A stretch of DNA of 64,000 nucleotides from Microbacterium hatanonis (lineage in GTDB: Bacteria; Actinomycetota; Actinomycetes; Actinomycetales; Microbacteriaceae), in NCBI RefSeq assembly GCF_008017415.1, contig NZ_VRSV01000001.1:1-64000 (forward strand), in the 5' to 3' direction. Numbering within the stretch: the first letter of the stretch is position 1; each line of letters begins with the position of its first letter. Made by a program: the position numbers and the translations under genes. Below, piece after piece: positions 44,635-54,093 of this stretch. The notes below the pieces were generated by a model. It was not told the origin of the DNA and ran no database searches. It saw nothing but the letters and a program-made list of their open reading frames with translations.

Positions 44635-47070
44635 GTGGCCGCGCATCCGCTGTCGACCTACCGTCTGCAGATCCGCAAGGGCTTCGATCTGGATGCTGCG
44701 GCCGCCGTCACCGGCTACCTCCGCGATCTGGGGGTGTCGTGGGCGTACCTGTCGCCGATCCTGACGGCGACGCCGGGCTCCGACCACGGCTACGACGTCG
44801 TCGACGTCACCCGGATCGATCCCGACCGCGGGGGCGCTGAGGGGCTCGATCGCTTCGCCGCCGCCGCCCGTGCCGACGGACTCGGCATCCTCATCGACAT
44901 CGTGCCCAACCACATGGGGGTCGCCGAACCGCGAGAGAACCCGTGGTGGTGGGACGTGCTGCGGCAGGGTCGGGCCTCCGCCCGCGCCGACGCGTTCGAC
45001 ATCGACTGGGAGTTCGGCGGGGGGCGGGTGCGCGTACCCGTCCTCGGCTCGTCGCTCGATGAGGTGACCGCGGCGGGCGAGCTGAGCGTCGACCTCGAGC
45101 CCGCGCCCGACGCGCCCGACGGGGTGCTCCGCTACTTCGATCACGTGTTCCCGCTGGCGCCGGGTTCGGTGACCGACGTCGAGCGCGCCTCGGGCGACGT
45201 CGACGCGCGCACCGTGCACGACCGCCAGCACTACGAGCTGCGCTTCTGGAAGGACGAAGCGGCCGAGCTCAACTACCGCCGCTTCTTCGCCGTGACCACG
45301 CTCGCCGGTGTGCGGGTCGAGATCCCGGAGGTGTTCGCCGACGCCCATGCCGAGATCCTGCGATGGATCTCCGAGGGACTGGCCGACGGTCTGCGCGTGG
45401 ACCATCCCGACGGCCTGCTCGATCCGGGCGGCTACCTCGAGCAGCTCGGCGCGGCATTGCGTGCCACCGGCCGGGGATCGTACGTGCTGATCGAGAAGAT
45501 CCTCGAGCACGGCGAGCTGCTCCCGTCGTGGTGGGAGACAGACGGTACGACCGGGTACGACGCTCTGGCCGAGTTCGGCCGGGTGCTCGTCGACCCGGAC
45601 GGCGAGGCGCCCCTCGACGCCCTCGACGTGCGGCTGCGCACCGAGACCGGAACGCTCCCCGCACAGGAGTGGCACGACCTCATCCACGACACCAAGCGCA
45701 TGATCGCCGAGACGATCCAGATCGCCGAGATCCGTCGTCTCGTCCGAGGCCTCAGCCCGGCCGCGCCCGACGTCGTCGAGGATTTCACCGACGAGGTGCT
45801 GCACGACGCGCTCGCCGAGCTTCTCGTCTGCTTCCCGGTCTACCGTTCCTACCTGCCCGCCGGACGCGACGAGCTCGATCGTGCGGCGGTGGAAGCATCC
45901 GACCGTCGTCCGGAGCTCTTCGACGCGATCGCCGCGCTCGTGCCGGTGCTCGCCGACCCCGCGCACGAGGTGGCGCGACGGTTCCAGCAGACCACGGGGC
46001 CCGTGATGGCCAAGGGCGTGGAAGACACGGCCTTCTACCGGTACAACAGGCTCGGCGCCCTCACCGAGGTCGGCGGGGATCCGTCGGAGTTCGCCCTTCC
46101 CGTCGCCGGGTTCCACGCCGCGCAGGCATCACGCCAGGCCTCGTGGCCCCGCGCCATGACCGCGCTGTCGACGCACGACACGAAGCGCGGCGAGGACGTG
46201 CGCGCCCGCCTCACCGTGCTCGCCGAGGTGCCCGACCGCTGGGAGGCGGCGCTCGAGGAGTTCCGCGGCATCGCCTCGACCGGTCACGGCCCCTTCGACA
46301 CCCTGCTGTGGCAGGCGATCGTCGGGGCGTGGCCCACGGCCTCGGCGCCGCTCCCCGAGGACTTCGCCGACCGCCTTCACGCCTACGCCGAGAAGGCGGC
46401 GCGCGAAGCGGCCGACGCCACCGGGTGGTGGGAGCCTAACGACGCGTTCGAGAAGCGCATGCACGCGCTCGTCGACTCCGCCACCGGCGACGCCGCCGCG
46501 AGCGTAGCGGCCTTCGTCGCAGAGATCGAGCCGTTCGGGTGGACCAACTCGCTGTCGCAGAAGCTGCTGCAGCTGGCCGGCCCCGGGGTACCCGACGTCT
46601 ACCAGGGATCGGAGTCGTGGGAGCAGTCGCTCGTCGACCCCGACAACCGTCGTCCGGTGGACTTCGTCGCGCGCGCGGCGACGCTCACCGCCATCGACGC
46701 CGGGTTCGCCCGGGGGGACCTCCCCGCGGTCGACGCCACGGGCGACGCCAAGGTGCTCGTGACCTCGCGCGCCCTGCGCACACGGCGCGACCGCCCCGAA
46801 CTGTTCTCGGGGTACGTGCCGGTCACCGTGGTCGGCGAGGGCGCGGCGCACGCGATCGCCTTCGACCGCGGCGGTGCGCTCGCCATCGCGACGCGCCTGC
46901 CCGTCGGCCTCGACGCGCGCGGCGGGTGGGGCGATACGGTGCTGCTTCGTCGCCCCGGCACCTCCGTCGACGTCTTCACCGGACGGCGGTACGAGGGATC
47001 GGAGATCCTCGTCGCCGAGCTCCTCTCGACCTATCCCGTTGCCCTGCTCGTCTCGGAGGAAGAATCATGA
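44635..47070 (+). CDS. treY: Maltooligosyltrehalose synthase
   Basis: An 811-residue GH13 enzyme that turns the reducing end of a maltooligosaccharide into a terminal alpha,alpha-1,1-trehalosyl unit. The start [16 protein letters not shown] and SDHGYDVVD are typical of TreY. Catalytic regions are [18 protein letters not shown] (nucleophile Asp), VLIEKIL (acid/base Glu) and [18 protein letters not shown] 44635 follows the treX stop by 3 bases and treZ starts in its stop codon. Confidence 0.95.
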   Translation: MAAHPLSTYRLQIRKGFDLDAAAAVTGYLRDLGVSWAYLSPILTATPGSDHGYDVVDVTRIDPDRGGAEGLDRFAAAARADGLGILIDIVPNHMGVAEPRENPWWWDVLRQGRASARADAFDIDWEFGGGRVRVPVLGSSLDEVTAAGELSVDLEPAPDAPDGVLRYFDHVFPLAPGSVTDVERASGDVDARTVHDRQHYELRFWKDEAAELNYRRFFAVTTLAGVRVEIPEVFADAHAEILRWISEGLADGLRVDHPDGLLDPGGYLEQLGAALRATGRGSYVLIEKILEHGELLPSWWETDGTTGYDALAEFGRVLVDPDGEAPLDALDVRLRTETGTLPAQEWHDLIHDTKRMIAETIQIAEIRRLVRGLSPAAPDVVEDFTDEVLHDALAELLVCFPVYRSYLPAGRDELDRAAVEASDRRPELFDAIAALVPVLADPAHEVARRFQQTTGPVMAKGVEDTAFYRYNRLGALTEVGGDPSEFALPVAGFHAAQASRQASWPRAMTALSTHDTKRGEDVRARLTVLAEVPDRWEAALEEFRGIASTGHGPFDTLLWQAIVGAWPTASAPLPEDFADRLHAYAEKAAREAADATGWWEPNDAFEKRMHALVDSATGDAAASVAAFVAEIEPFGWTNSLSQKLLQLAGPGVPDVYQGSESWEQSLVDPDNRRPVDFVARAATLTAIDAGFARGDLPAVDATGDAKVLVTSRALRTRRDRPELFSGYVPVTVVGEGAAHAIAFDRGGALAIATRLPVGLDARGGWGDTVLLRRPGTSVDVFTGRRYEGSEILVAELLSTYPVALLVSEEES

Positions 47071-48803
47071 CGATCGACGTCTGGGCGCCGAAGGCGCGAC
47101 GCGTCCGACTGCGCCGGCCCGGTCAGGAGTCCGATCTCGACCTCGCCGTCCGTGACGGCGGCTGGTGGAGCGCCGACATCGCGCTGGCCGACGGCGAGGA
47201 GTACGGGTTCGTGCTCGACGAGTCCGACGACCTGCGGCCCGACCCCCGATCGCGTCGTCAGCCGCGCGGGGTCCACGACGCCTCCGCCTTCTTCGACCCG
47301 TCGGCGCACGAGTGGCAGGACTCCGCGTGGACCGGCCGTCCGCTCGCGGGTGGCGTGATCTACGAACTCCACCTGGGGACCTTCACCTCGGAGGGAACGC
47401 TGGATGCTGCGGTCGGCAAGCTCGACCACCTCGTCGACCTCGGCGTCACCCACATCGAGCTGCTGCCGGTGAACGGCTTCAACGGCGTGTGGAACTGGGG
47501 CTACGACGGGGTGCTCTGGTACACGGTGCACGAGGCCTACGGTGGACCCGCCGCCTACCAGCGGTTCGTCGACGCCGCTCACGCAGCCGGTCTCGCCGTG
47601 ATCCAGGACGTCGTCTACAACCACCTGGGTCCGAGCGGCAACTACCTCCCCGAGTACGGTCCCTACCTCCGCGAAGGCAGCCGGAACACCTGGGGCGACT
47701 CGGTGAACCTCGATGAGGACGCCGTGCGCGACTACATCGTCGACAACGCCCTGATGTGGCTGCGCGACTACCACGTCGACGGTCTGCGCCTCGATGCCGT
47801 GCATGCCCTTCACGACGAGCGCCCCGTGCACATCCTGCAGGAGCTGGCCGAAGCATCCGACGCCCTCTCGGCCCACCTCCAGCGCCCGCTGACCCTGATC
47901 GCGGAGTCGGATCTCAACGACCCGACGCTGATCCTCCCGCGCGAAGCGGGCGGCTACGGACTCACCGCGCAGTGGTCCGACGACTGGCACCATGCCGTGC
48001 ACGTCGCCGTGAGCGGCGAGACGGTCGGCTACTACGAGGACTTCGCCGATCTCGGCGCGTTCGGCAAGGTCACGACCGAGGGGTTCTTCCACAACGGCAC
48101 CTTCTCGTCGTTCCGCGGGGAGGACCACGGGTTCCCCATCCCCGACGCGGTGCCGACGTGGCGCCTGGTGACGTTCGCTCAGGACCACGATCAGATCGGC
48201 AACCGCGCAGCCGGCGACCGGCTCTCGCAGACGCTGTCGTACGGGCGCCTCGCGGTCACCGCCGTGCTCACGCTCACCGCCCCCGGCACGCCGATGCTGT
48301 TCATGGGCGAGGAGTGGGGTGCCACCACGCCGTGGCAGTTCTTCACCTCGCACCCCGAGCTCGAGCTCGGCGAGGCGACCGCCAAGGGGCGCATCGAGGA
48401 GTTCGCGAAGATGGGGTGGGACCCGGCGACGGTTCCCGACCCGCAGGACCCCGCGACCTTCGAGCGGTCCAAGCTCGACTGGAACGAAGCGCTCGACGGC
48501 GATCACGCCCGCCTGCTGCAGCTCTACCGCGATCTCGCGCACCTGCGTCGCGAATTGCCGGAGCTCACCGATCCGACCTTCGCCGACCGGGCGGCCGGAG
48601 CGACCGAGGCGCCGGGCGGCCGCGTGTACGGACTGTGGTCGGGGGCGGTCGCGGTGCTCGCCAACCTCTCGGCCGAGCCCGCGGTCTTCGACGTCGATTC
48701 CGACGTCGTCGTCCTGCTCGCCACGGACGCCGGGGTGTCGCTCGAGGGTGGGCGCGTCACGCTCCCGTCCGAGACGGCGGTGATCGTCGGACCCGCCCTC
48801 TGA
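47067..48803 (+). CDS. treZ: Maltooligosyltrehalose trehalohydrolase
   Basis: A 578-residue GH13 enzyme that releases free trehalose from the TreY product. An N-terminal beta domain ([12 protein letters not shown]) precedes the barrel. GH13 regions are [24 protein letters not shown] (nucleophile Asp), [10 protein letters not shown] (acid/base Glu) and AQDHDQIGN. The ATG overlaps the treY stop (ATGA). Trehalose serves as compatible solute or reserve in Actinobacteria. Confidence 0.95.
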   Translation: MTIDVWAPKARRVRLRRPGQESDLDLAVRDGGWWSADIALADGEEYGFVLDESDDLRPDPRSRRQPRGVHDASAFFDPSAHEWQDSAWTGRPLAGGVIYELHLGTFTSEGTLDAAVGKLDHLVDLGVTHIELLPVNGFNGVWNWGYDGVLWYTVHEAYGGPAAYQRFVDAAHAAGLAVIQDVVYNHLGPSGNYLPEYGPYLREGSRNTWGDSVNLDEDAVRDYIVDNALMWLRDYHVDGLRLDAVHALHDERPVHILQELAEASDALSAHLQRPLTLIAESDLNDPTLILPREAGGYGLTAQWSDDWHHAVHVAVSGETVGYYEDFADLGAFGKVTTEGFFHNGTFSSFRGEDHGFPIPDAVPTWRLVTFAQDHDQIGNRAAGDRLSQTLSYGRLAVTAVLTLTAPGTPMLFMGEEWGATTPWQFFTSHPELELGEATAKGRIEEFAKMGWDPATVPDPQDPATFERSKLDWNEALDGDHARLLQLYRDLAHLRRELPELTDPTFADRAAGATEAPGGRVYGLWSGAVAVLANLSAEPAVFDVDSDVVVLLATDAGVSLEGGRVTLPSETAVIVGPAL

Positions 48804-48811
48804 GGCGTAAC

Positions 48812-48936
48812 GCGGAGGAAACGCGCAGCGGGTACGGTGAGCGCGACGCTCATGAAAGCAGAGCACCCGTCCGGGTGCGGAAAGCGTGAAGCGGCTGCCT
48901 GACCCGGCCGCCGATCGGCGGCCTCCGACAGAGGAG
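48812..48936 (+). ncRNA. Structured leader before the dioxygenase gene, candidate cis-regulatory RNA
   Basis: The 138-base spacer between treZ and the dioxygenase gene holds three strong hairpins in a row: TGAGCG-CGA-CGCTCA (48838-48852), GCACCC-N4-GGGTGC (48863-48878) and the 18-base palindrome GGCCGCCG-AT-CGGCGGCC (48906-48923), which lies 7 bases before the ribosome binding site AGAGGAG (48930-48936). Between the last two is a purine-rich stretch with AAAGCGTGAAGCGG. This looks like a riboswitch or attenuator, but I cannot match it to a known class (TPP, SAM, glycine, cobalamin, guanidine, M-box). It may instead combine the treZ terminator with an ordinary leader. Confidence 0.4.
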
Positions 48937-48941
48937 TTGCC

Positions 48942-49985
48942 ATGACCTTCCACGTTCCACTCGTCGACATCGCGCCGTACGTCGGCGACGGTTCCCCCGA
49001 GGCCCGAGCTGAGGTGGCGCGTCGTATCGACGACGCGTGCCGCACGGTCGGATTCATCCAGATCACCGGCCACGGCATCCCCGAGGTTGTGATCGATGGG
49101 TTGACCGGGGCGATCGACGCGTTCTTCGCGCTCGACCTCGAGGAGAAGAAGCGCTACCGCACGCCACCGCAGATCAATCGCGGCTACAGCCCGCCGAAGT
49201 CCGAATCGCTCAGCCTCTCGCTGGGAGTCGAGTCGGCCAACCGCATGAACGACTTCTTCGAGGCGTTCAACGTCGGCGCCACGCAGGCGACTTACCCCGA
49301 CTCGCCCGGCCTCCCGCAGCCCGACTACGCCGACAATGTCTGGCCCGACGTCGATGGCTTCGAGGCGGGGGTGTCGGCGTACTTCGCCGAAGCCGCGCGC
49401 GTCGCGCGGGTGATGACGCGCATCTTCGCCGATGCGCTGGATCTGCCCGCCGACTTCTTCGCGGAGCGCACGGGGCACTCCCTCGACGTGATGCGCATGA
49501 ACAACTACGCGCTGCCGCCCGGCACCGACGTGACGTTGGACGGCGACCTCGTCGGGATGGGCGAGCACACCGACTACGGGATCGTGACGATCCTGTGGGC
49601 GGATCGCGTGCGCGGACTGCAGGTGCTCGGATCGGACGGGTCCTGGAACGACGTGGCGCCGGCGGACGGTGCGCTCCTCATCAACCTGGGCGATGTGACG
49701 GCCCGCTGGACGAACGAGCGGTGGATGTCGACGCTGCACCGGGTGAAGCCGCCCGTGATCGACGGCACGATCGAGCGGCGCCGATCGGTGGCGTTCTTCC
49801 ACGACGGCGACGTGGACGCGCTGATCGAGACGCTTCCGTCGTGCGTCGACGCGCAGCATCCCGACCTGTACGAACCCGTCACCGTGGGAGACCACATCGC
49901 CGCGAAGCTCGCCGGTTCGCGGGCGGGTGTGAGCAACGCCGCCGCGGAGCGCGAATCGGCGCGCGTCCTCGCCAGCCGGCGCTGA
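48942..49985 (+). CDS. Isopenicillin N synthase-family 2-oxoglutarate/Fe(II) dioxygenase
   Basis: A 347-residue non-haem iron dioxygenase. Domain order is the N-terminal DIOX_N part (VPLVDIAPYVG and GFIQITGHGIPE, about residues 5-50), then the jelly roll. Iron ligands are His and Asp in GEHTDYG near residue 208 and the distal His in STLHRV near 266; the 2-oxoglutarate Arg is probably in RRRSVAFF near 282. The substrate cannot be read from sequence; relatives hydroxylate or oxidise small acids, nucleobases or amino acids. AGAGGAG precedes the ATG by 5 bases. Confidence 0.9.
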   Translation: MTFHVPLVDIAPYVGDGSPEARAEVARRIDDACRTVGFIQITGHGIPEVVIDGLTGAIDAFFALDLEEKKRYRTPPQINRGYSPPKSESLSLSLGVESANRMNDFFEAFNVGATQATYPDSPGLPQPDYADNVWPDVDGFEAGVSAYFAEAARVARVMTRIFADALDLPADFFAERTGHSLDVMRMNNYALPPGTDVTLDGDLVGMGEHTDYGIVTILWADRVRGLQVLGSDGSWNDVAPADGALLINLGDVTARWTNERWMSTLHRVKPPVIDGTIERRRSVAFFHDGDVDALIETLPSCVDAQHPDLYEPVTVGDHIAAKLAGSRAGVSNAAAERESARVLASRR

Positions 49986-50011
49986 GACGAGGTCGGCGGA
50001 CTGTCAAGCTG

Positions 50012-50046
50012 TTGCCGGAGATCGCTAGATTATCTAGTGTTCTTGC
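50012..50046 (+). promoter_or_regulatory. Sigma-70-type leaderless promoter
   Basis: TTGCCG (50012-50017), 17 bases, TAGTGT (50035-50040), then 6 bases to the ATG at 50047. It is the clearest promoter of the window, with both elements at the standard spacing and no Shine-Dalgarno sequence. Confidence 0.75.
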
Positions 50047-50862
50047 ATGAGCACAGTGACAGCCCGCCGCTCCTCGGACCTCCTCCGCCAGATCGTCGTG
50101 TTGTCGGCGGTGACCTTCATGCTCATCGCCGCCATGGTCGGCGTGGGTCTGTTCGGCGGCACCGCCGTGCAGGACCTTCAGGGCGGAGCGCTCGATTCGG
50201 ATGCGTCGTACCTGGCTCCGGCGTCGAGCGCGTTCTCGATCTGGTCGGTCATCTACATCGGTCTGATCGCCTATGCGATCTGGCAGGCGCTGCCCGGCCA
50301 GCGGACGAACGACCGCCAGCGCGCCCTGGGGTGGCTCGTGGCCGTCACCGCGGTGCTGAACGGCGTCTGGCTCGTCGTCGCCCAGTATGCGACGCTGCCA
50401 CTGACCGTCGTCGCGATCGTCGCGCTCCTGGTGGCACTGGCCATCACCTTCCGGCGGGCGGTGTCGACCCGCAGCCGTGGCGACGGAGCGATCGACGCCA
50501 TCCTCCTCGACGGAGTCACCGGACTGCACCTCGGTTGGGTGACGGTGGCGACCGTCGCGAACACCGCGGCGCTGCTCACCCAGTCCGGGCCGGAGTCGTG
50601 GGCGTCGGCCGCCGATGTTCTCGGCGTCGTCGTGCTGATCGTCGTCGGGGCGATCGGGCTCGGCATCGCCTTCGCGAGCACGTGGCGTGTGACGCCGTCC
50701 CTGGCGATCGGCTGGGGAGTGTTCTGGCTCGGCATCGGCCGCCTGGGGGGTGAGCCGTCCAGCACCGTCATCGGGGTGACGGCGATGGTCGTCGCGGCGC
50801 TCGTCGTGGTCGTCCCGATCATCGTCGCCGGTCTGCGTCTGATCCGCCCGTCGACCGATTGA
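50047..50862 (+). CDS. TspO/MBR-related membrane protein
   Basis: A 271-residue integral membrane protein with about eight hydrophobic segments. The motif PASSAFSIWSVIYIGLIAYA near residues 59-78 and LHLGWVTVATVANTAALLT near 159-177 resemble the tryptophan-rich sensory protein/TspO-related group, although it is longer than the classic 160-residue TspO. Relatives bind porphyrins or are uncharacterised. It stops 6 bases before the convergent GATase gene. Confidence 0.7.
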   Translation: MSTVTARRSSDLLRQIVVLSAVTFMLIAAMVGVGLFGGTAVQDLQGGALDSDASYLAPASSAFSIWSVIYIGLIAYAIWQALPGQRTNDRQRALGWLVAVTAVLNGVWLVVAQYATLPLTVVAIVALLVALAITFRRAVSTRSRGDGAIDAILLDGVTGLHLGWVTVATVANTAALLTQSGPESWASAADVLGVVVLIVVGAIGLGIAFASTWRVTPSLAIGWGVFWLGIGRLGGEPSSTVIGVTAMVVAALVVVVPIIVAGLRLIRPSTD

Positions 50863-50868
50863 GCCGGG

Positions 50869-51603
50869 TCAGGCGGCGAAGCGCTCGGCGAACGCCTCGA
50901 GAAGGCGCGGCGGTTCCGTGACGGATGCCCGCAGCACGCGCGCCGCGATGACGTCGTAGTCCTTCGCGGGGAAGTAGCCGCCGTCGCGGTAGACGGCCAT
51001 CCGCTCGGTGAACGCGCGAGGGGTGGACTCCGGGTGGAACTGCGTCGCGTAGAGGCGCTCGCCCACGCGGTAGGCCTGCACCGGGCACCCGTCGTTCGTC
51101 GCCAGCAGCACGGCACCCGGGGGTACGGCGGCGGCCCCCTCCTTGTGCGCGGTGAGGGCGGCGAACCGCAGGGCCAGGTCGCCCAGCAGCGCGTCGGCGC
51201 GGCCGTCGGCGGTCAGTTCGATCGTGGTGGCGCCGGTGGGCTCCGGGTGTTCGCGGGTCACCTCGCCGCCGAGCAGACGCGTGACGACACCGATGCCGTA
51301 GCAGGTGAACAGCGCCGCCGTGCGCGAATCGGCGGCCGCGGCGGCGATCTTCTCGAGGTCGGATTCGAGCCGGAGCTGCGCCTCGGACTTCGACGACGCG
51401 GGGTCGGTGACGTTGAACGGGCTCCCGCCGACGACGAATCCGCTGTACCGCTCGAAGGCGTCGGCGGGCAGCGCCTCGCGCACCAGGTCGTGGCGGGCGA
51501 GGGACTCCGGACCGACCCGCATGCCGGAGAGGAACGACGCGTACTCGGCATCGGCCGCATCACGTTGCGGCCGGGCCGAGACGTAGAGCAGCGGGGCGGG
51601 CAC
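50869..51603 (-). CDS. Class I glutamine amidotransferase-like protein
   Basis: A 244-residue GMP-synthase-type GATase domain on its own. The nucleophile is in FTCYGIG near residue 100 (Cys), and the catalytic His-x-Glu is in QFHPES near 191. GFVVGGSPFNVTD carries the oxyanion strand. No synthetase partner is encoded nearby, so it may be a free-standing glutaminase or gamma-glutamyl hydrolase. TAGACT on the minus strand (51610-51615) is 6 bases before the GTG start, so the message is probably leaderless. Confidence 0.85.
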   Translation of the reverse strand: MPAPLLYVSARPQRDAADAEYASFLSGMRVGPESLARHDLVREALPADAFERYSGFVVGGSPFNVTDPASSKSEAQLRLESDLEKIAAAAADSRTAALFTCYGIGVVTRLLGGEVTREHPEPTGATTIELTADGRADALLGDLALRFAALTAHKEGAAAVPPGAVLLATNDGCPVQAYRVGERLYATQFHPESTPRAFTERMAVYRDGGYFPAKDYDVIAARVLRASVTEPPRLLEAFAERFAA

Positions 51604-51667
51604 CCGGGAAGTCTAAAGCGGATGCTGCGGGTCGATGGCGGGGCTTGTCATGCGGCGAAAAGAACGG

Positions 51668-52402
51668 TCACCGCGAGGAGTTGGCCGTCCGCCCCCGGAC
51701 GATGCCGACGAAGGCGTCGACGTCGGCGGTGGTCGCCTCGCGCGGCCACGCGAGCGCGACCGTCGAGACGGGCGCGTCGCGGACGGGTCGGGCGGCGACG
51801 TCTTTGCGCGCGTGCAGGCGTGCCAGCGACATCGGCGCGAGCACGACCCCGATGCCGGCAGCCACCGTCTCCACAGCATCCTGAATTGCCGCCGGGGGTG
51901 CGAAGGCGGGCGAGACTGCTCCGGGCACCGTGGCGGAGAGCACGTCGTCCCCGGGCACGATGATGATCTCACCGGCGAGGTCGGCCAGTTCGAGCTCGTC
52001 CGTCGCGGTGAGGTGCGAGTCCGCCGGCACGATCGCGACCGGCACCTCGTCGTACAGCCGCACGATGTGGAGGTCGTCGTCGTCGAGCGGGAGGCGCACC
52101 AGCGCGGCGTCGACGCGGCGCTCGCGGAGCGCGTCGTGCTGGTCCGCCACGGCGAGAGGGAGGAGGGCGAGTTCGACCCGCGGCATCCGCTCCCGCCAGG
52201 CCGAGATCCACTTCCCCGGCGTCGTCCCGGGGACGAGTCCGAGGGTGAAGGTGCGCGGGGCTTCGTCGGGCGCGGGCACCGCCCTCGAGGCGGTCGGTCT
52301 CTTCTTCGCCGCGACGGTCTTCTTCGCGCCGGGAGCCTTCTTCGCCCCGGGCGCGGGCCTCCGGGGAGTCGGACGGCGGCGCGACCCACCGTTACCTGCC
52401 AT
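51668..52402 (-). CDS. LysR effector domain without helix-turn-helix, basic N-terminal tail
   Basis: A 244-residue protein. Residues from about 50 to the end match the periplasmic-binding-protein fold of LysR regulators (FTLGLVPGTTPGKWISAW, LRERRVDAALVRLPLDDDD, VAIVPADSHLTATDELEL). The usual N-terminal winged helix is absent. In its place are 48 residues rich in Lys, Ala, Pro and Arg, including APGAKKAPGAKKTVAAKKRP-like repeats. It may be a ligand sensor that acts through this tail on DNA or partner proteins. TACGCT on the minus strand (52409-52414) is 6 bases before the ATG, so it is probably leaderless. Confidence 0.8.
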   Translation of the reverse strand: MAGNGGSRRRPTPRRPAPGAKKAPGAKKTVAAKKRPTASRAVPAPDEAPRTFTLGLVPGTTPGKWISAWRERMPRVELALLPLAVADQHDALRERRVDAALVRLPLDDDDLHIVRLYDEVPVAIVPADSHLTATDELELADLAGEIIIVPGDDVLSATVPGAVSPAFAPPAAIQDAVETVAAGIGVVLAPMSLARLHARKDVAARPVRDAPVSTVALAWPREATTADVDAFVGIVRGRTANSSR

Positions 52403-52435
52403 GACCACAGCGTAGCCGGGCGCTATGGTTCGATC
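52403..52435. promoter_or_regulatory. Back-to-back leaderless promoters in a 33-base spacer
   Basis: Two -10 elements point away from each other: TACGCT on the minus strand (52409-52414), 6 bases from ATG 52402, and TATGGT on the plus strand (52424-52429), 6 bases from ATG 52436. The two transcription starts would be about 33 bases apart, so the -35 region of each falls within the other gene. Confidence 0.6.
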
Positions 52436-52834
52436 ATGGTCGCCATCGTCGCAACCGTGTTCGCAGCGCTCGCGGCGCTCCTGCACGTCTACATCTTCCT
52501 GCTCGAGAGCGTGCAATGGCAGCGTCCTCGGGTATGGCGACGATTCGGTGTCGCCAGCCAGGAAGATGCCGACACCACGAGGCCGATGGCCTACAACCAG
52601 GGGTTCTACAACCTGTTCCTGGCGATCGGAGCGATGATCGGCATCGTGCTGTTCTGGGTCGACGGCTCGGGCACCGTCGCGGATGTGGCCGGACGCACGC
52701 TGGCGCTCTTCAGTCTGGGCTCGATGGTCGCGGCATCGCTCGTGCTCGTGACGTCGGGTCGGAAGTATCTCGCGCCCGCCTTGACGCAGGGCACGCTGCC
52801 GCTGATCGGGTTCGTCTTCTTCCTGCTGGCCTGA
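52436..52834 (+). CDS. DUF1304 family membrane protein
   Basis: A 132-residue protein with four transmembrane segments. It matches the DUF1304 family: N-terminal helix ALAALLHVYIFLLESVQW, then the conserved NQGFYNLFLAIG near residue 54, and two further helices. The function is unknown, although conserved polar residues (His17, Glu24, Asn54, Gln55) lie at membrane edges. The start is decided by the leaderless promoter. Confidence 0.85.
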   Translation: MVAIVATVFAALAALLHVYIFLLESVQWQRPRVWRRFGVASQEDADTTRPMAYNQGFYNLFLAIGAMIGIVLFWVDGSGTVADVAGRTLALFSLGSMVAASLVLVTSGRKYLAPALTQGTLPLIGFVFFLLA

Positions 52835-52851
52835 TCCGGACGACGTCGCCG

Positions 52852-53322
52852 TCAGGCGGCGAGGTGCAGTCCGCGCGGGTCGGTGGCCACGGCGTCGCCG
52901 TCGGCGACGTTCTCGTCGTCGCGGATGAGCGAGCCCACCGCGACGCGTGCGTTCGTGCCGACGTGCGCACGCACGCCGATCTTCGCCTTCGCGCCGATGG
53001 CCGCACCCGAACCGATGTGTGCGTGCGGGGCGATGCGAGCCTCCGGCCCGATCACCGCGTCGCTCTCGATCCACGCGCCGCGCCCGACTTCGGCGCCCGC
53101 GGCGATCTGCACGCCCGGCTCGACGTACGCGCCGGCTTCGACCACCGCGGTCGGGTGCACCTTGGCGCCGTTCGCGATGAGTCCTCGGCCGTTGGTGTGC
53201 TTGCGGTAGCGCAGCGTCTCACCACGGTCGTTCTCGATGTCGATGTAGTTTTTACCCACGATCCCCTCCGGCGGCACCGTCGGTGCCGACAGTGATTGCA
53301 ACGGCACGTTCTCGATATTCAT
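52852..53322 (-). CDS. Left-handed beta-helix (hexapeptide repeat) protein
   Basis: A 156-residue protein made mostly of hexapeptide repeats from residue 53 to 130 (VVEAGAYVEPGVQIAAGAEV and IGSGAAIGAKAKIGVRAHVG), giving about six turns of a left-handed beta helix. Proteins of this fold are acyltransferases or gamma-carbonic-anhydrase-like enzymes. I see no His cluster for zinc, and no C-terminal helix for acyl-CoA binding. It may be a short, possibly non-catalytic member. Cytoplasmic. Confidence 0.8.
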   Translation of the reverse strand: MNIENVPLQSLSAPTVPPEGIVGKNYIDIENDRGETLRYRKHTNGRGLIANGAKVHPTAVVEAGAYVEPGVQIAAGAEVGRGAWIESDAVIGPEARIAPHAHIGSGAAIGAKAKIGVRAHVGTNARVAVGSLIRDDENVADGDAVATDPRGLHLAA

Positions 53323-53410
53323 TCCCCCGCATGATCTCTTCGGAGCCGCTATCGCGCCGGATGTCTCGACGTCGAGATGAGACGATGGAGGTTCCTACCC
53401 GGAGACCGTG

Positions 53411-54088
53411 ATGACCGCTGCCGACACCACCCCTGACGACGCGCCCGATGCCGATCCGCCCTCGACCACCCCGACGCTCGTCTTCGACGACCGCGCGACC
53501 GCCCACAGCATCCCCGAAGACGTCCTCGGCCTCCTCACGGGCACGTTCACGGCCGCTTTCGGGCTGTACCTCCTCGCCTCGAGCGACGCGGTCACCGGCG
53601 GTACGGCCGGTCTCGCCCTCCTCGTCACGTACGCCTCGCCGCTGCCGTTCTGGCTCGTCTACGCGCTGGTCAATCTCCCCTTCGCCGCGCTCGCGCTGTG
53701 GAAGAAGGGGGTGAGCTTCACGATCCGCACCGTGGTCTCGATCGCCCTGGTCTCGGGCTTCACCGTGCTGGATGCCGCGATGCTCCCGATCGAGCGGGTC
53801 GACCCCGTGTTCGGCGTTCTCGCCGGGAACCTGTTCGCCGGGGTGGGTCTGCTGATCCTGTTCCGTCATCGTGCCAGCCTCGGCGGGATCAACATCATCG
53901 CGCTGATCGTGCAGGACAAGACCGGGTTCCGCGCCGGATGGACGCAGATGGTGTTCGACGTGGCGATCATCGCGGTGTCTTTCGCGCTGCTCCCCTGGGA
54001 GGTCGTGCTGCTCAGTGCCGGCGGCGCGGTGGTGCTCAACCTCGTGCTCGCGATGAACCACCGGCCGGGCCGCTACATCGGTCACTGA
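53411..54088 (+). CDS. YitT-family membrane protein
   Basis: A 225-residue membrane protein with five or six hydrophobic segments. LLTGTFTAAFGLYLLASSDAVTGGTAGLALL near residues 40-70 and HRASLGGINIIALI near 156-169 match the YitT/DUF161 core. The function of YitT is not established; a channel or transport role has been suggested. ATG 53411 is preferred because GGAG lies 6 bases upstream; GTG 53408 is too near. Confidence 0.85.
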   Translation: MTAADTTPDDAPDADPPSTTPTLVFDDRATAHSIPEDVLGLLTGTFTAAFGLYLLASSDAVTGGTAGLALLVTYASPLPFWLVYALVNLPFAALALWKKGVSFTIRTVVSIALVSGFTVLDAAMLPIERVDPVFGVLAGNLFAGVGLLILFRHRASLGGINIIALIVQDKTGFRAGWTQMVFDVAIIAVSFALLPWEVVLLSAGGAVVLNLVLAMNHRPGRYIGH

Positions 54089-54093
54089 CCCGC

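Noticed and set aside
48812-48936. Assignment of the structured leader to TPP, SAM, glycine, cobalamin, guanidine or M-box riboswitch
   Set aside because: The invariant boxes of those classes are not present; only hairpins and a purine-rich joint can be seen, so it is left unassigned.
47031-49895. Long antisense frame across treZ and the dioxygenase gene
   Set aside because: It runs through two well-supported sense genes and the leader between them and shows no family motif.
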